Origin: Thalassotalea sp. ND16A
GTDB lineage: Bacteria; Pseudomonadota; Gammaproteobacteria; Enterobacterales; Alteromonadaceae
Direction of reading: 5' to 3'
Assembly: GCF_000764205.1 (NCBI RefSeq)
Contig: NZ_JQDZ01000022.1
Coordinates: forward strand, 62,001-126,000
Length of the DNA: 64,000 nt
Under the pieces are notes generated by a model that ran no database searches, was not told the DNA's origin, and saw only the letters and a program-made list of their open reading frames with translations. This document shows, piece by piece, positions 17,657 to 27,091 of the stretch. The stretch's first letter is position 1; each line of letters begins with the position of its first letter. The translations under genes and the position numbers were made by a program.

Positions 17657-20491
17657 ATGAAGAGAAGTGGAATAAAAAAATATTACAAATCATTAGTGGC
17701 GAGTGCTATTTTAGTAAGCTGCAGCCAGATGGTACTAGCGGATGACCTTGCGCCGATTGAACCTAGCCAAGATGGTTTTCTAAATACTGCCCAACCAACT
17801 AATAATTTCGGTGGTGCTGATAATTTTCGTGTCGATGGTGGGAGGCATGCCTTTGTAGAGTTTGTTGTGGCGGATATTCCAGCTGGACATGTTGTCGATA
17901 CCGCGATGTTGACATTAACAGTGAAAAAGGCCGGTGCTGCTGGCGCAGAAAATCTATCTATTAGACTTATCCAAAATGTTGCTTGGGACGAAAATGCGGT
18001 TACCTTTGATGATAACCCCTTAGACGCCCTATGGGATTCTGGAACTGTGATTGCTACCCTTGTTGGTGGGCCAATCGCGGTAAACGCCAGTCACGACTTT
18101 GATGTTAAAAATGCTATCACGGCTAATGGTACTTTTCTCTTCGGTTTGGCTACAGCCGACTCCGCACAGACTAAGTATTTCTCAAAGGAAGCGACAACTG
18201 CAGCGTATCATCCGATGCTAACAATAACAACAAAACTAGATGACGGCCCTAGCGATACTACCGCGCCAGTATTTGACGCTAACATTGCCGATATTAACAT
18301 TAACGCCACCGGTGCATTAACCGATATTCGTGCAGCTGTCAGTGCAGCGAATATCACCGCTATTGATGAAACGGATGTCGCTCCCATTATTGCCAAGATT
18401 AAAGGTGATAGCAACTTATCCTCAGGTATTCAAACGGTTACCTTAAAAGCAAGCGATGCCGCCGGTAACGTTGCAGAAACAGATGTTACTGTAAATATTA
18501 CCCCACTATTAACCTTATCTGGTGATGAATCGATCGCTGTAGGTACTACTGCCGCTGTATCCGTGGGTTTAACTGGTCCTGCTGTTACTTACCCGGTAAC
18601 ACTTGATTATACCATTGCTGGCGATGCCGTAATTGACAGCGGCGGCTCCTTAACCTTCGATGATGCAATAGCGCAAAATGTTGATGTTAGTATTCTTGGT
18701 GAAGCATTAACCGGCGATACTGGAGTATTAACTTTATCTGGAGCGATAAACGCACAATTACCACTTGTCAAGAGCACCACCATTAGCGCAGTTTCCGGTA
18801 ATGTGGCACCAACCATTAGATTGGAACTTAAGCAAAGCAGTACCGTGTTGGCAATGATAACCGCTGATAATGCTGACGTTATTCACTATATTGATGCTAC
18901 CGCAGGGGATGTAACCGTTAATGCAACTATTAATGATGTTAACCCAGCTGATACTCACAGTACAGTCTGGACAAACAGCAGCGTAGAGTTAGACGTGCCG
19001 TCAGAGGCAACTAACAGTTTTGTTTTCTCTCCCGATTTGTTATCCGGCAATTTTGATTTACGCATAACTGCTGAGGAAGACAATACCACTGACTTGCTGT
19101 CAACAACATTAGTGACAACAATCAAGGTAATTAGTGAGCTTCCAGACTTGCCGACAGATGATACTGATACCGATAAGGATGGTATTTTCGATAAAGATGA
19201 AGGCTATAAAGATTCTGATGGTGATGGCATTGTCGATTATTTAGACAGTAATAGCGATACCACTTTTTTGCCAATATCATCAGGCGAGCTACATACAACT
19301 ACAGGCCTTAGTTTATCGCTAGGTAGTGTTAGTACTACTGCCCAGGGCATTAGCGCAGATTCTGCGACAATCACCCAAGCCGACCTTGACATTACCGCAG
19401 CAGGTGGTGATGCAAATACATTAGATACCGGCTATTTACCAGTAGCAGGAGCCGATTTGATTAACTTTAAAATAAGTGGTTTATCGGCAGGAGGGGTGGC
19501 TCGTATTGTTTATCCATTGGCTGATAATGTAGTCATCACTAATAAAACAGAATATCGTAAATACACTCCTTGGGCAGGTTGGACAAAGTTTGTTAGTGAC
19601 GGAGATAATGAAATTGCATCGGCAGCGAAAGATGAATTTGGCGATTGTCCAGCACCAAACTCTGTCAGCTACGTTGACGGCTTAGCGCCAGGCTCAAACT
19701 GTTTACAGTTAACCATTTTGGATGGCGGTATTTACGATGCTGATAATGCTGAGGATGGTTCAATTGAAGATCCAGGTGTCTTAGCCGAAGCGAATGCAGC
19801 GCCACAATGGGATACAGATATTATTGATCTAGGAACCATTGAGGTTAATGAAAATAGCAGTGTCATAGTCACTGAAGATTTAGCCACTTTGGCAAGTGAC
19901 TCGGATGGTGATGAGCTAACCTTCGCCAAAGCAAGTGGTCCAGATTGGCTAACGGTTGATGCATCCGGAGCGTTATCGGCAGATTTAATTGACGTTGTTG
20001 CTGATGATTATGTGGCAAATGTTAGTGTTACTGATAGTAAAGCGCAAACAGCACAAGCAACCGTAAATTTATCCGTTATGATAAACATGGCACCAGTGCT
20101 TGCCAAGATCATTATCATGAATGAAGAGGACAAGGAGGAAGAAAAAGTTGAAGGCTTAGCAGAGGCGTTCGAAGGTAAAGCCTATTCAGCCGAGCTTGCA
20201 GATTTCATTACTGATGCTGAACGTGACAGCTACACGGTTACCAAAATAACCGGCCCTAATTGGTTAACAATCAGCGCAGCCGGTGAACTTACGGGAAAAC
20301 CTCATGCTGTTGATGTTGGTTATAATAGTTTCACAGTTGAAATAGTGGATGCCAAAGGCGCTAAAATGACGACTACATTGCCAGTAACCGTTAAGGAAAC
20401 AGGTAGTAGTGCAACTGAAGGGGCGGCATTCTCCGCGGTATTATTTGCCATGTTAGGCTTAGTGTCACTGCGAAGAAGAAAACAAAAATAA
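17657..20491 (+). CDS. Surface-anchored DNRLRE/Ig-like repeat protein
   Basis: A 944-aa exported protein; the signal peptide ends at MVLA-DD. Residues ~35-190 read as a DNRLRE (CBM96-like) beta-sandwich: DGFLNTAQPTNNFGG, the FVEFVV strand, WDENAVTFDD and YHPMLTI. Ig/cadherin-like repeats follow, with a TSP3-type calcium segment (DTDKDGIFDKDE, DSDGDGIVDYLD) near 500-535. Two putative-Ig (He_PIG-like) domains with the pattern GPDWLTVDASGALSA and GPNWLTISAAGELTG lie near 770-910. The C-terminus is a small-residue stretch, a hydrophobic helix and RRRKQK, a sorting tail like GlyGly-CTERM although the GG is replaced. There are no catalytic motifs. It probably holds substrate at the cell surface beside the TonB receptors; this role is inferred from location and domains. 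Confidence 0.75.
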   Translation: MKRSGIKKYYKSLVASAILVSCSQMVLADDLAPIEPSQDGFLNTAQPTNNFGGADNFRVDGGRHAFVEFVVADIPAGHVVDTAMLTLTVKKAGAAGAENLSIRLIQNVAWDENAVTFDDNPLDALWDSGTVIATLVGGPIAVNASHDFDVKNAITANGTFLFGLATADSAQTKYFSKEATTAAYHPMLTITTKLDDGPSDTTAPVFDANIADININATGALTDIRAAVSAANITAIDETDVAPIIAKIKGDSNLSSGIQTVTLKASDAAGNVAETDVTVNITPLLTLSGDESIAVGTTAAVSVGLTGPAVTYPVTLDYTIAGDAVIDSGGSLTFDDAIAQNVDVSILGEALTGDTGVLTLSGAINAQLPLVKSTTISAVSGNVAPTIRLELKQSSTVLAMITADNADVIHYIDATAGDVTVNATINDVNPADTHSTVWTNSSVELDVPSEATNSFVFSPDLLSGNFDLRITAEEDNTTDLLSTTLVTTIKVISELPDLPTDDTDTDKDGIFDKDEGYKDSDGDGIVDYLDSNSDTTFLPISSGELHTTTGLSLSLGSVSTTAQGISADSATITQADLDITAAGGDANTLDTGYLPVAGADLINFKISGLSAGGVARIVYPLADNVVITNKTEYRKYTPWAGWTKFVSDGDNEIASAAKDEFGDCPAPNSVSYVDGLAPGSNCLQLTILDGGIYDADNAEDGSIEDPGVLAEANAAPQWDTDIIDLGTIEVNENSSVIVTEDLATLASDSDGDELTFAKASGPDWLTVDASGALSADLIDVVADDYVANVSVTDSKAQTAQATVNLSVMINMAPVLAKIIIMNEEDKEEEKVEGLAEAFEGKAYSAELADFITDAERDSYTVTKITGPNWLTISAAGELTGKPHAVDVGYNSFTVEIVDAKGAKMTTTLPVTVKETGSSATEGAAFSAVLFAMLGLVSLRRRKQK

Positions 20492-20531
20492 TAGCAGCAA
20501 TACGGAATAAATAGTTAGCTGCAAAGTGAAA

Positions 20532-20556
20532 CAAGGGGAACGTCAAGTTCCCCTGT
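20532..20556 (+). terminator. Probable terminator hairpin
   Basis: AGGGGAAC-GTCAA-GTTCCCCT followed by GTTT, 40 bases after the stop codon of the surface protein gene. Confidence 0.65.
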
Positions 20557-21600
20557 TTAAGAAACCTGATTTTGTCCAAAATGGCTCACTCAGCAATATT
20601 TATGGTTTTAGTATTTATCTTTGTCATTAGAGTAACGAATAAAACAAAGTGTAAGTACTTTTATGTTTAAAATTAAATCTATCCTACTAAGCCTTTTTCT
20701 AGTTATGGGCGTCGTCAGTTTGGCCATCTGATTCATGACGTTACTACAGTAATGTCAGTTGAGGGATCTTCAAGCAGACAAGTTTGTTAACTGATTTTAT
20801 AGATTCTTCACGTCAGGAAAGTCGCATCAACAGTCATGTCAGAAAACTTCGCTTAGCGGAAGCCTAGCCATCATCACAATGATTGTCAGTTGTATGATAT
20901 AAAGCTGACCTCAGAGTGTAGAAAGTTATGATCACAATCCGCTCATACAGCTGACATAAGTTTCATACTCCTATGGCGCTAAGGGAACCAAAGCGCCATA
21001 GAGTTGTTAGCCCATTTTGTGGCGCTCAGTGCGCAATAGTACGGATTATCAGGCACTGGAACACAACCTAACTTACAAAGTTTAACTAATTGAATATTTA
21101 TTTAACTTGGTATTGTGCTTTTCTTGAGTAAATTTTCTTTTCAATTGAACTTCATTGCCATTCTATAACCTGAACCAGCTATGGCCGTGCTCCATATGTT
21201 TTTTGCCTCGTCCTGTAAATGCGGCACTAACTCTTATAGTTGTAGTTGCTAGGCATTTAATGGCTAGTTTCTTCACATTTGAACCTCATTTTTTAGGTGC
21301 TACAGTTAACTGATTATTGCCGTTTAAAAAAGAAAAAGTTTTAACTTACAACAACAAATTTTATAGATAAGAACCGAGCTCCATCAATGAACTATGAAGT
21401 TACTGCGTTGCTTCGGTAGCGAAAATTTATGAATACAAAATAATTTTAAATAACTATAGTAGTTTTTAAGGGGGTAAACGTCTTAATATTGAGAGCCAGA
21501 ATTTCTGGTGTTTGAAGGTGGGTTTGAAGAAGAGCGAAGATATAAAATATTCTTCTTAAAAATGTTCACAGGCCTTTGAAAAAATAGGATTAACTATATT
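20557..21600. other. ~1-kb region without a clear gene
   Basis: The only gene-like sign is at 20662-20730: an ATG with a short hydrophobic peptide (MFKIKSILLSLFLVMGVVSL) that stops after 22 codons and could be the signal or membrane start of a dead gene. The rest shows no continuous frame. The promoter of the sigma factor operon must lie near the end. Confidence 0.4.
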
Positions 21601-22209
21601 GTGAATTCAAAAAACAATGAACGAGATGAAGACGCAAGAGAAACATCTAGCGGCAGCGTTACAGATATTTTTAAACGCTATCAATCATCATTAAAATATT
21701 TTATTGCAGGGTATCTCGTTAATCCGCAAGACGTTGATGACGTGTGCCAAGAAACCTTTCTTCGCACTTATAAGTCCTCACTTGAAAAAGAAGTTAAAAC
21801 GCCAAAGTCGTTTATGTTTAGAGTGGCAAAAAATCTCATTATTTCAGATTTTAGAAAATCAGCCACTAAATTAAACGAATATGTAGAAGACATCGATGTG
21901 ATTGACTCATGCATGGAAATAGATGATCTTGAGCACAATGCTTTGGCACAGGAAAAGTTAGGTATTATGTGCGAAGCGATCGCCGGCTTGCCAAATAAAT
22001 GTCGACAAGCGGTAGTTATGCGAAAGGTTTATGGCCTTTCGACCAAAGATATTGCTAAGCGTATGAATATAACCACCACCACAGTGAGTAACTATATTAC
22101 CAAAGGGATGTGTACCTACAATGAAGCTGTTATCAAATATAATGAAGAACATAATTACCCAACTAAGCATGATTTATCGACCCCAACTGAGAATGGGAGA
22201 ACGTTATGA
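21601..22209 (+). CDS. ECF RNA polymerase sigma factor, FecI-like
   Basis: A 202-aa sigma-70 family factor of the extracytoplasmic-function type. Region 2 is visible at ~25-90 (RYQSSLKYFI, DVDDVCQETFLRTY, SFMFRVAKNLIISDFRK) and region 4 at ~120-180 (LPNKCRQAVVMRKVYGLSTKDIA, with the helix-turn-helix NITTTTVSNYITKG). I accept a GTG start at 21601 since no in-frame ATG precedes region 2; the ribosome site is weak. Its last codon overlaps the start of the FecR gene (ATGA), and an STN-type TonB receptor follows. In known Fec-type systems the receptor senses the ligand and signals through FecR to free the sigma factor. Here the ligand is probably a glycan fragment (inferred). Confidence 0.9.
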   Translation: MNSKNNERDEDARETSSGSVTDIFKRYQSSLKYFIAGYLVNPQDVDDVCQETFLRTYKSSLEKEVKTPKSFMFRVAKNLIISDFRKSATKLNEYVEDIDVIDSCMEIDDLEHNALAQEKLGIMCEAIAGLPNKCRQAVVMRKVYGLSTKDIAKRMNITTTTVSNYITKGMCTYNEAVIKYNEEHNYPTKHDLSTPTENGRTL

Positions 22210-23399
22210 ACGATAATGTTTCAGGTTTTACTAATACCAGTAAAATTAACCAAGAAGCAGCAGAATGGATCTTGCTCGTTGAAGATACACCCAGACTATC
22301 TCAAAAACAGATAGACGAGCTTAATGTTTGGGTTGCCACTAGTGACGTTCATAAACAATGTTTAACTAATATGGCAAACTCTTGGGGGGAAATGGACTTG
22401 CTTTCATCAGTGATGTTACCACTAGGCATGAAAAAACAATCGAAAATCGCACTATTTTTCGCGAATTTATTTATGCCATTGATTGCTTTATTTTCTTTTA
22501 TTATGGCGATCACTAAACGATCTTTTGTGCTGTTTCGCCCTGCATATGCCTTCTCATTGACAATTGTGTGTGCATTAACTTGGTTTTCCATCGACTCGCT
22601 GCAATCAAGTAATCCCCCTTTGGTATTTGCGACAACCGTGGGGCAACAATCAAGCCATACCATGGCTGATGGCTCTTTGTTATGGCTTAACAGCAGTACA
22701 AAAGTTAAAGTTGATTACAGTGAAGGTCACCGAAGAATTCATCTGATCACTGGTGAAGCGCATTTTGAAGTTGCTAAAGATGCCACCAGACCATTTGAAG
22801 TGTATACAGACAATCGTTTAGTGACAGCAATTGGTACTGCATTTACCGTACATAAACTCAAGGACAGTATTGAAATAATCGTTACCGAAGGCACAGTAGA
22901 ATTAGCGGTTATTAATAAGGATTTACTGATTGTTCCTGAAGATGATGGCGCAATTACACTTGCCAACAGTGTTAATAATCCTCAGCTGTTAAATGAATTA
23001 AGAAACTTGGATGAAGCAGATGGTAATACCTCAGGCATTAAGAGAGCCTTAGGTAAACTAACAGCAGGTCAGCGCATTAGCATTCCCACGTTAACTGACA
23101 ATCTAGGTGATGTTGTGGAGTTAGACGCTAATGAAGTCACTCGTCACCTTTCTTGGAAAGAAGGGAAATTGGTTTTTGCCGGCGAATCACTTGAAGAAGT
23201 GATCAAAGAAATTACTCGCCATACCGAAGTAAAGATTGATATTGTTGACGCGCAACTTAAATCACTGCGTATTGGTGGTCAATTTCAGGTCGGTGAAACA
23301 GATACATTGTTCTATGTGCTTGAATCAGGTTTTGGTATTAAGGTGAACAAACTAAATAACAACCATATTCAACTTAAGGTTAAAGAAGTTACAAATTAG
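22206..23399 (+). CDS. FecR-type anti-sigma factor / signal transducer
   Basis: A 397-aa inner-membrane protein. The N-terminal ~80 residues (EAAEWILLVED, WVATSDVHKQCLTNM) form the cytoplasmic DUF4880-type domain that holds the sigma factor. Hydrophobic segments at ~75-95 and ~108-125 include the likely membrane span. The periplasmic FecR domain follows (HTMADGSLLWLNSSTKVKVDY, GEAHFEVAKD, FEVYTD, AIGTAFTVH, VTEGTVEL). The C-terminal part (LSWKEGKLVFAGESLEEVIKE) resembles the secretin/STN-like fold that contacts the receptor signalling domain. It overlaps the sigma gene by four bases, so the two are translationally coupled. Length is normal to slightly long. Confidence 0.9.
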   Translation: MNDNVSGFTNTSKINQEAAEWILLVEDTPRLSQKQIDELNVWVATSDVHKQCLTNMANSWGEMDLLSSVMLPLGMKKQSKIALFFANLFMPLIALFSFIMAITKRSFVLFRPAYAFSLTIVCALTWFSIDSLQSSNPPLVFATTVGQQSSHTMADGSLLWLNSSTKVKVDYSEGHRRIHLITGEAHFEVAKDATRPFEVYTDNRLVTAIGTAFTVHKLKDSIEIIVTEGTVELAVINKDLLIVPEDDGAITLANSVNNPQLLNELRNLDEADGNTSGIKRALGKLTAGQRISIPTLTDNLGDVVELDANEVTRHLSWKEGKLVFAGESLEEVIKEITRHTEVKIDIVDAQLKSLRIGGQFQVGETDTLFYVLESGFGIKVNKLNNNHIQLKVKEVTN

Positions 23400-23425
23400 T
23401 CATTACTACGAGTATAGTAGGCTCT

Positions 23426-26400
23426 ATGACGAGTAACATTCTATTATACACCCGCCTTATTAAAAGGCGGGTCAAACATAAAAAATTTTCAGAGCATAAG
23501 TTTTGTTTGAATAAGACGTTTATTGTCCTCTGTTTGTTGAGCTTTTGCTTGGTCATTAATCGTGTTGAAGCCATTGACGACAAAACGGCAGAGGTACTAT
23601 ATGAATTTAATATTCCCGCTCAGCCTTTAAGTCAATCTCTCAATCAACTTTCTGATCTGAGTGAAATATCCTTGTTATTTCCTTACGACCTCGTTGAAAA
23701 CAAAATGGGCAGCCCGGTAAAAGGCCTGTATACGGCTCAACAGGCCCTTACCATAATTTTGAGAAAGAGTGGTCTTGAAGGTGAGCTATCCGATAAAAAA
23801 GTTTTCTTAATAACGCCTAAACGACAAAAAGAAAAATCACTTTTAGAGTCCATAATTGCGCTGATATTTTCTCCTGCACAAGACTCTGAAGATAAAACCG
23901 AAAATATTGTCGTAGCAGCAAAGCAAACTAAAGAGATTGAAAGTATTGAGAAAATAGAGATTTATGGCATTAAAGATGGCTTGTCCAAAGCGCTATTAAC
24001 AAAAAGAGCAGCAGACAGTGTCTTAGATAGTATCAGTGCTGAAGGTATTGGCAGTTTCCCTGATAATAATATTGCTGAGTCAATACAGCGCGTTCCTGGT
24101 GTGTCTATTACCAGAGCTTTTGGCGAAGGTGAGTTTGTCAGTATTCGAGGTTTTTCACCGGGCCTGAATTTAACCATGGTTAACGGGCAGCAATTAGCAA
24201 GTAGCGCCTTTGAACTAGAGACGAGCATGACCCGAGGTTTCAACTTTAGTTTGTTACCGGCCGAGCTTGTTCAACGTATCGACGTATTCAAATCTCCTGA
24301 AGCACGATTGGCGGAAGGTGGTATCGGCGGCACAGTGAATGTACATACCAGAAAACCGTTAGCACAGAAAAAAGCCATGGTTGCCGGCTCAATTTCATCA
24401 AGCTACAACGATTTGACTTCCAGTAAAGACCCTAAAGTGTTTCTAATGGGCAGTTGGAAGAACGACGAAGAGACTTTCGGGGTATTATTTTCAGGTGATT
24501 ATCAACAGCGAAAGCTTCGTCGCGATGCCGTAGAAGTTTTGGGTTATATTCAAAACGATTTTTATATCGATGGCGAGCTTGTCGGGGAAGATATTCTTTA
24601 TCCTCGTAATATTGGTTCAGCGCTTTTCCAACAAGAACGAATACGTAACACCATCATGGTTACCTTACAGTGGCGTCCAAATAACCATTGGGATGTTACC
24701 TTAAACGCTATCGATAGTCGGATGGACGGTGATAATACCAATAACAATTTATTGTCACTTCAACATTCGCTAAAGACCTTTAACCATCCGCAAAATGCCG
24801 TCTCGGCGGTAACCATTGATGAGGCAATAAATACCGCAACAGTCATTAACTGGCTTGATACCGACCCCGCGTTTAGAAGAGAGCTTAGTATCGGTACGAT
24901 AAGTCGACAGAGTAAATTAACCACAAAAGCTACCGACTTAGCCATTGCTTGGCATAAAGGCGCTTGGGATATAAAGGCTCAAATCGGGCATACTAAAGCA
25001 ACGGGTGGCTCTGGTTTTGCAACATTTACAGCGTTTGCAACCAATGGAGATTTTACCACCAATATTACCGATGGCATTGGCTATACCGACTATGGTGACA
25101 TTGATACCGTTAATCCGGACAATTTCACCCTGAATAATTTCGTACAAAATGATATTAGTAATGTTCAAAAGCAGCAGTTTGCTCAGCTTGATTTTGAGTA
25201 TCAAACTCACGGTGATTTTATCACTTCAGTGATGTTTGGTGCTAAGTATCAAGACATGTCTCAGCAACGAAATCGGCTCCGTACTCAAGGATTTTTAACA
25301 GCAGAGCAAAGAGCACTGACCATGTCTGATATTGTTGGAGATAATGTGAGTCTAACGCCCGATGACTATCTTAATGATATCTCGAATAATGCCATTAATA
25401 ACTATGTTATTCCTAATAATGATACCGTCATCAATTATGTGCAAAATAATGATTTTGATTTAAGGGACGATATCTTCGTTAGTTGGCCATATAAAATTAA
25501 AGAAAAATTGACTGCCTTGTATGTTCAGGCAAATTACTATCGTGAAATCAATGATATTGTCATTCGAGGTAACGTTGGCTTAAGAGCGGCTCACGCTAAA
25601 ACGGATACCTTAAACTTCTCTAATTTGGTCTCTCAAATCGATGCGGCAGCAGGTTTATATGACTATCATGGCGAAGGTGAATCGACTAATTTTCTGCCGA
25701 GTGCCAATGTTGCTTTTGATTTCGACAATGACATAATTCTTCGCTTAGCCGCTGCAAGGGTACTGAGCCGACCAACTTATACCGACCTTGCTAGTCAATT
25801 AGTCTTATCAGAGGAACCTATCTTTCAAGGTCAATCAGGCAATGCTGATTTAGAGCCATTTTTGGCAGATAAACTCGATATCTCGACAGAGTTATACTAC
25901 AGTGATGCCTCATCGGTAAGTTTAGCTGTTTTTTATTATGATATTCATTCTTTTGTTGCTAAAAGAGTAGCGGCAGTTGATGTCTATGATGATGGGCAAT
26001 TATGGGATATTACGAGGCCATACAATGCTGATGGTGGTCATATAAAAGGCGCTGAATTTGCATTGCTTCACAACTTTGCTAGTTTACCCGCTCCGTTTGA
26101 TGGTTTAGGTGTTAAATTAAATTACACCTATGTTGAGAGCGAAAGTACCGAGGTTGACCCTAGTACAGGTGATTTCTTGCCATTAGCAGGCCTGTCTAAA
26201 AATACCCTTAATGCGGTACTTTTTTATAGTAAAGATGCCTGGAACGCTCGACTAGCGTATAATCACCGTAGTGACTACTTTGAGCAGATAGAAAGAGAAT
26301 TTCCACGTTTTACCGATAGCGCTGGCTATTTGAGTGCCAAACTCAGTTATCGTCTCAATAACAATGTGACAGTGTTTATTCAAGGTCAAAATTTATCAGA

Positions 26401-26497
26401 TACGGTAAAATACCGCTACATAGGTGTGCAAGCGAGACCTTTTCAAACATCAAATACAGGACGTATTGTTTCCGCGGGTGTGGATTTTCAGTTTTAA
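23426..26497 (+). CDS. TonB-dependent outer-membrane receptor with STN signalling domain (FecA-like)
   Basis: The ORF is 1023 aa from the ATG. However, the first ~27 codons cover a hairpin element and are not signal-like, so a TTG start near 23507, giving LNKTFIVLCLLSFCLVINRVEA as signal peptide, is a real alternative. An STN domain follows (YEFNIPAQPLSQSLNQLS ... AQQALTIILRKSGLEG), then a linker and the plug (EIYGIKDGLSKALL, FPDNNIAESIQRVPGVSITR, VSIRGFSPGLNLTMVNGQ). A 22-strand-type barrel ends in GVDFQF with C-terminal Phe. The STN domain makes it a transducer: it should both import a ligand and signal via the FecR and sigma factor encoded immediately upstream. It resembles the oligosaccharide-type (TonB-Xanth-Caul) receptors and is closely related to the receptor at 27092. 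Confidence 0.9.
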   Translation: MTSNILLYTRLIKRRVKHKKFSEHKFCLNKTFIVLCLLSFCLVINRVEAIDDKTAEVLYEFNIPAQPLSQSLNQLSDLSEISLLFPYDLVENKMGSPVKGLYTAQQALTIILRKSGLEGELSDKKVFLITPKRQKEKSLLESIIALIFSPAQDSEDKTENIVVAAKQTKEIESIEKIEIYGIKDGLSKALLTKRAADSVLDSISAEGIGSFPDNNIAESIQRVPGVSITRAFGEGEFVSIRGFSPGLNLTMVNGQQLASSAFELETSMTRGFNFSLLPAELVQRIDVFKSPEARLAEGGIGGTVNVHTRKPLAQKKAMVAGSISSSYNDLTSSKDPKVFLMGSWKNDEETFGVLFSGDYQQRKLRRDAVEVLGYIQNDFYIDGELVGEDILYPRNIGSALFQQERIRNTIMVTLQWRPNNHWDVTLNAIDSRMDGDNTNNNLLSLQHSLKTFNHPQNAVSAVTIDEAINTATVINWLDTDPAFRRELSIGTISRQSKLTTKATDLAIAWHKGAWDIKAQIGHTKATGGSGFATFTAFATNGDFTTNITDGIGYTDYGDIDTVNPDNFTLNNFVQNDISNVQKQQFAQLDFEYQTHGDFITSVMFGAKYQDMSQQRNRLRTQGFLTAEQRALTMSDIVGDNVSLTPDDYLNDISNNAINNYVIPNNDTVINYVQNNDFDLRDDIFVSWPYKIKEKLTALYVQANYYREINDIVIRGNVGLRAAHAKTDTLNFSNLVSQIDAAAGLYDYHGEGESTNFLPSANVAFDFDNDIILRLAAARVLSRPTYTDLASQLVLSEEPIFQGQSGNADLEPFLADKLDISTELYYSDASSVSLAVFYYDIHSFVAKRVAAVDVYDDGQLWDITRPYNADGGHIKGAEFALLHNFASLPAPFDGLGVKLNYTYVESESTEVDPSTGDFLPLAGLSKNTLNAVLFYSKDAWNARLAYNHRSDYFEQIEREFPRFTDSAGYLSAKLSYRLNNNVTVFIQGQNLSDTVKYRYIGVQARPFQTSNTGRIVSAGVDFQF
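23427..23473 (+). promoter_or_regulatory. Shared upstream element type 2 with hairpin, copy 1
   Basis: TGACGAGTAACATTCTATTA leads into ACCCGCCTT-ATTA-AAAGGCGGGT, a perfect stem of about eight base pairs. Similar blocks occur at 26869-26912 (before the second receptor) and 41883-41929 (before the LamG/GH18 protein). It falls between fecR and the likely receptor start and might attenuate or stabilise the receptor transcript. Confidence 0.5.
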
Positions 26498-27091
26498 CGA
26501 TAAACCAGCGCTTGTTTATTACCTCGCTGAGATTAGATAGCTGACAAATTGCCCTTTCGGTAGTGACTGCCAAAATCCCCCTGATGTTAGCGATGAATTT
26601 GCTAATAAATGAAAATTAATCATGCCTTGTACCAGTCCTCAACAATGGCATTAACTGTTAATGATCACTTTCAATGCCCCCCGCTTTAATTTTTCTGACT
26701 TAGCATTTAGTTGACATGCATATTTTTTTTAAAATATTGTCAATAGCGTTATTAACGTCAATGTCACCTGTAAGTGTTTGTTTTTAATGTCTAAAATAAC
26801 TACGCAATGATTGAGGTGACAAGCATATTCAAGCTGAAGTTAAATTAAATTAAAATTAATCAGTTCTCTGACTAGTAGATTTGTATCACACACCCGTCCT
26901 ATTAAAGGACCGCAAAAAATTTCTTTTAATCAAACCCAAACCAAGGATGAAACAAAACAATGACAGTTTTGGATGGTGTGATGGTTTTGTTTATAAAGAC
27001 AGCGCTGTCATGTGAGTGATTAAATATAACTAATACTCAATTCTGTTGAATGGATTGAGAGATTTAATGAGAAACAGTTAGGGGAATATAA
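26498..27091. other. Intergenic region between the two TonB receptors
   Basis: No gene seen. It holds shared element type 2 at 26869-26912, preceded by an AATTAAA-rich stretch also found before the third copy, and presumably the promoter of the second receptor. Confidence 0.5.
26869..26912 (+). promoter_or_regulatory. Shared upstream element type 2, copy 2
   Basis: TGACTAGTAGATTTGTATCA then CACACCCGTCCT-ATTA-AAGGACCG; the arms GTCCT/AGGAC form a hairpin. It lies ~180 bases before the receptor start at 27092. Confidence 0.5.

Noticed and set aside
20662-20830. Possible chemoreceptor or other membrane-protein remnant
   Set aside because: Only a 22-codon hydrophobic start is visible and the following frames do not give a convincing match.
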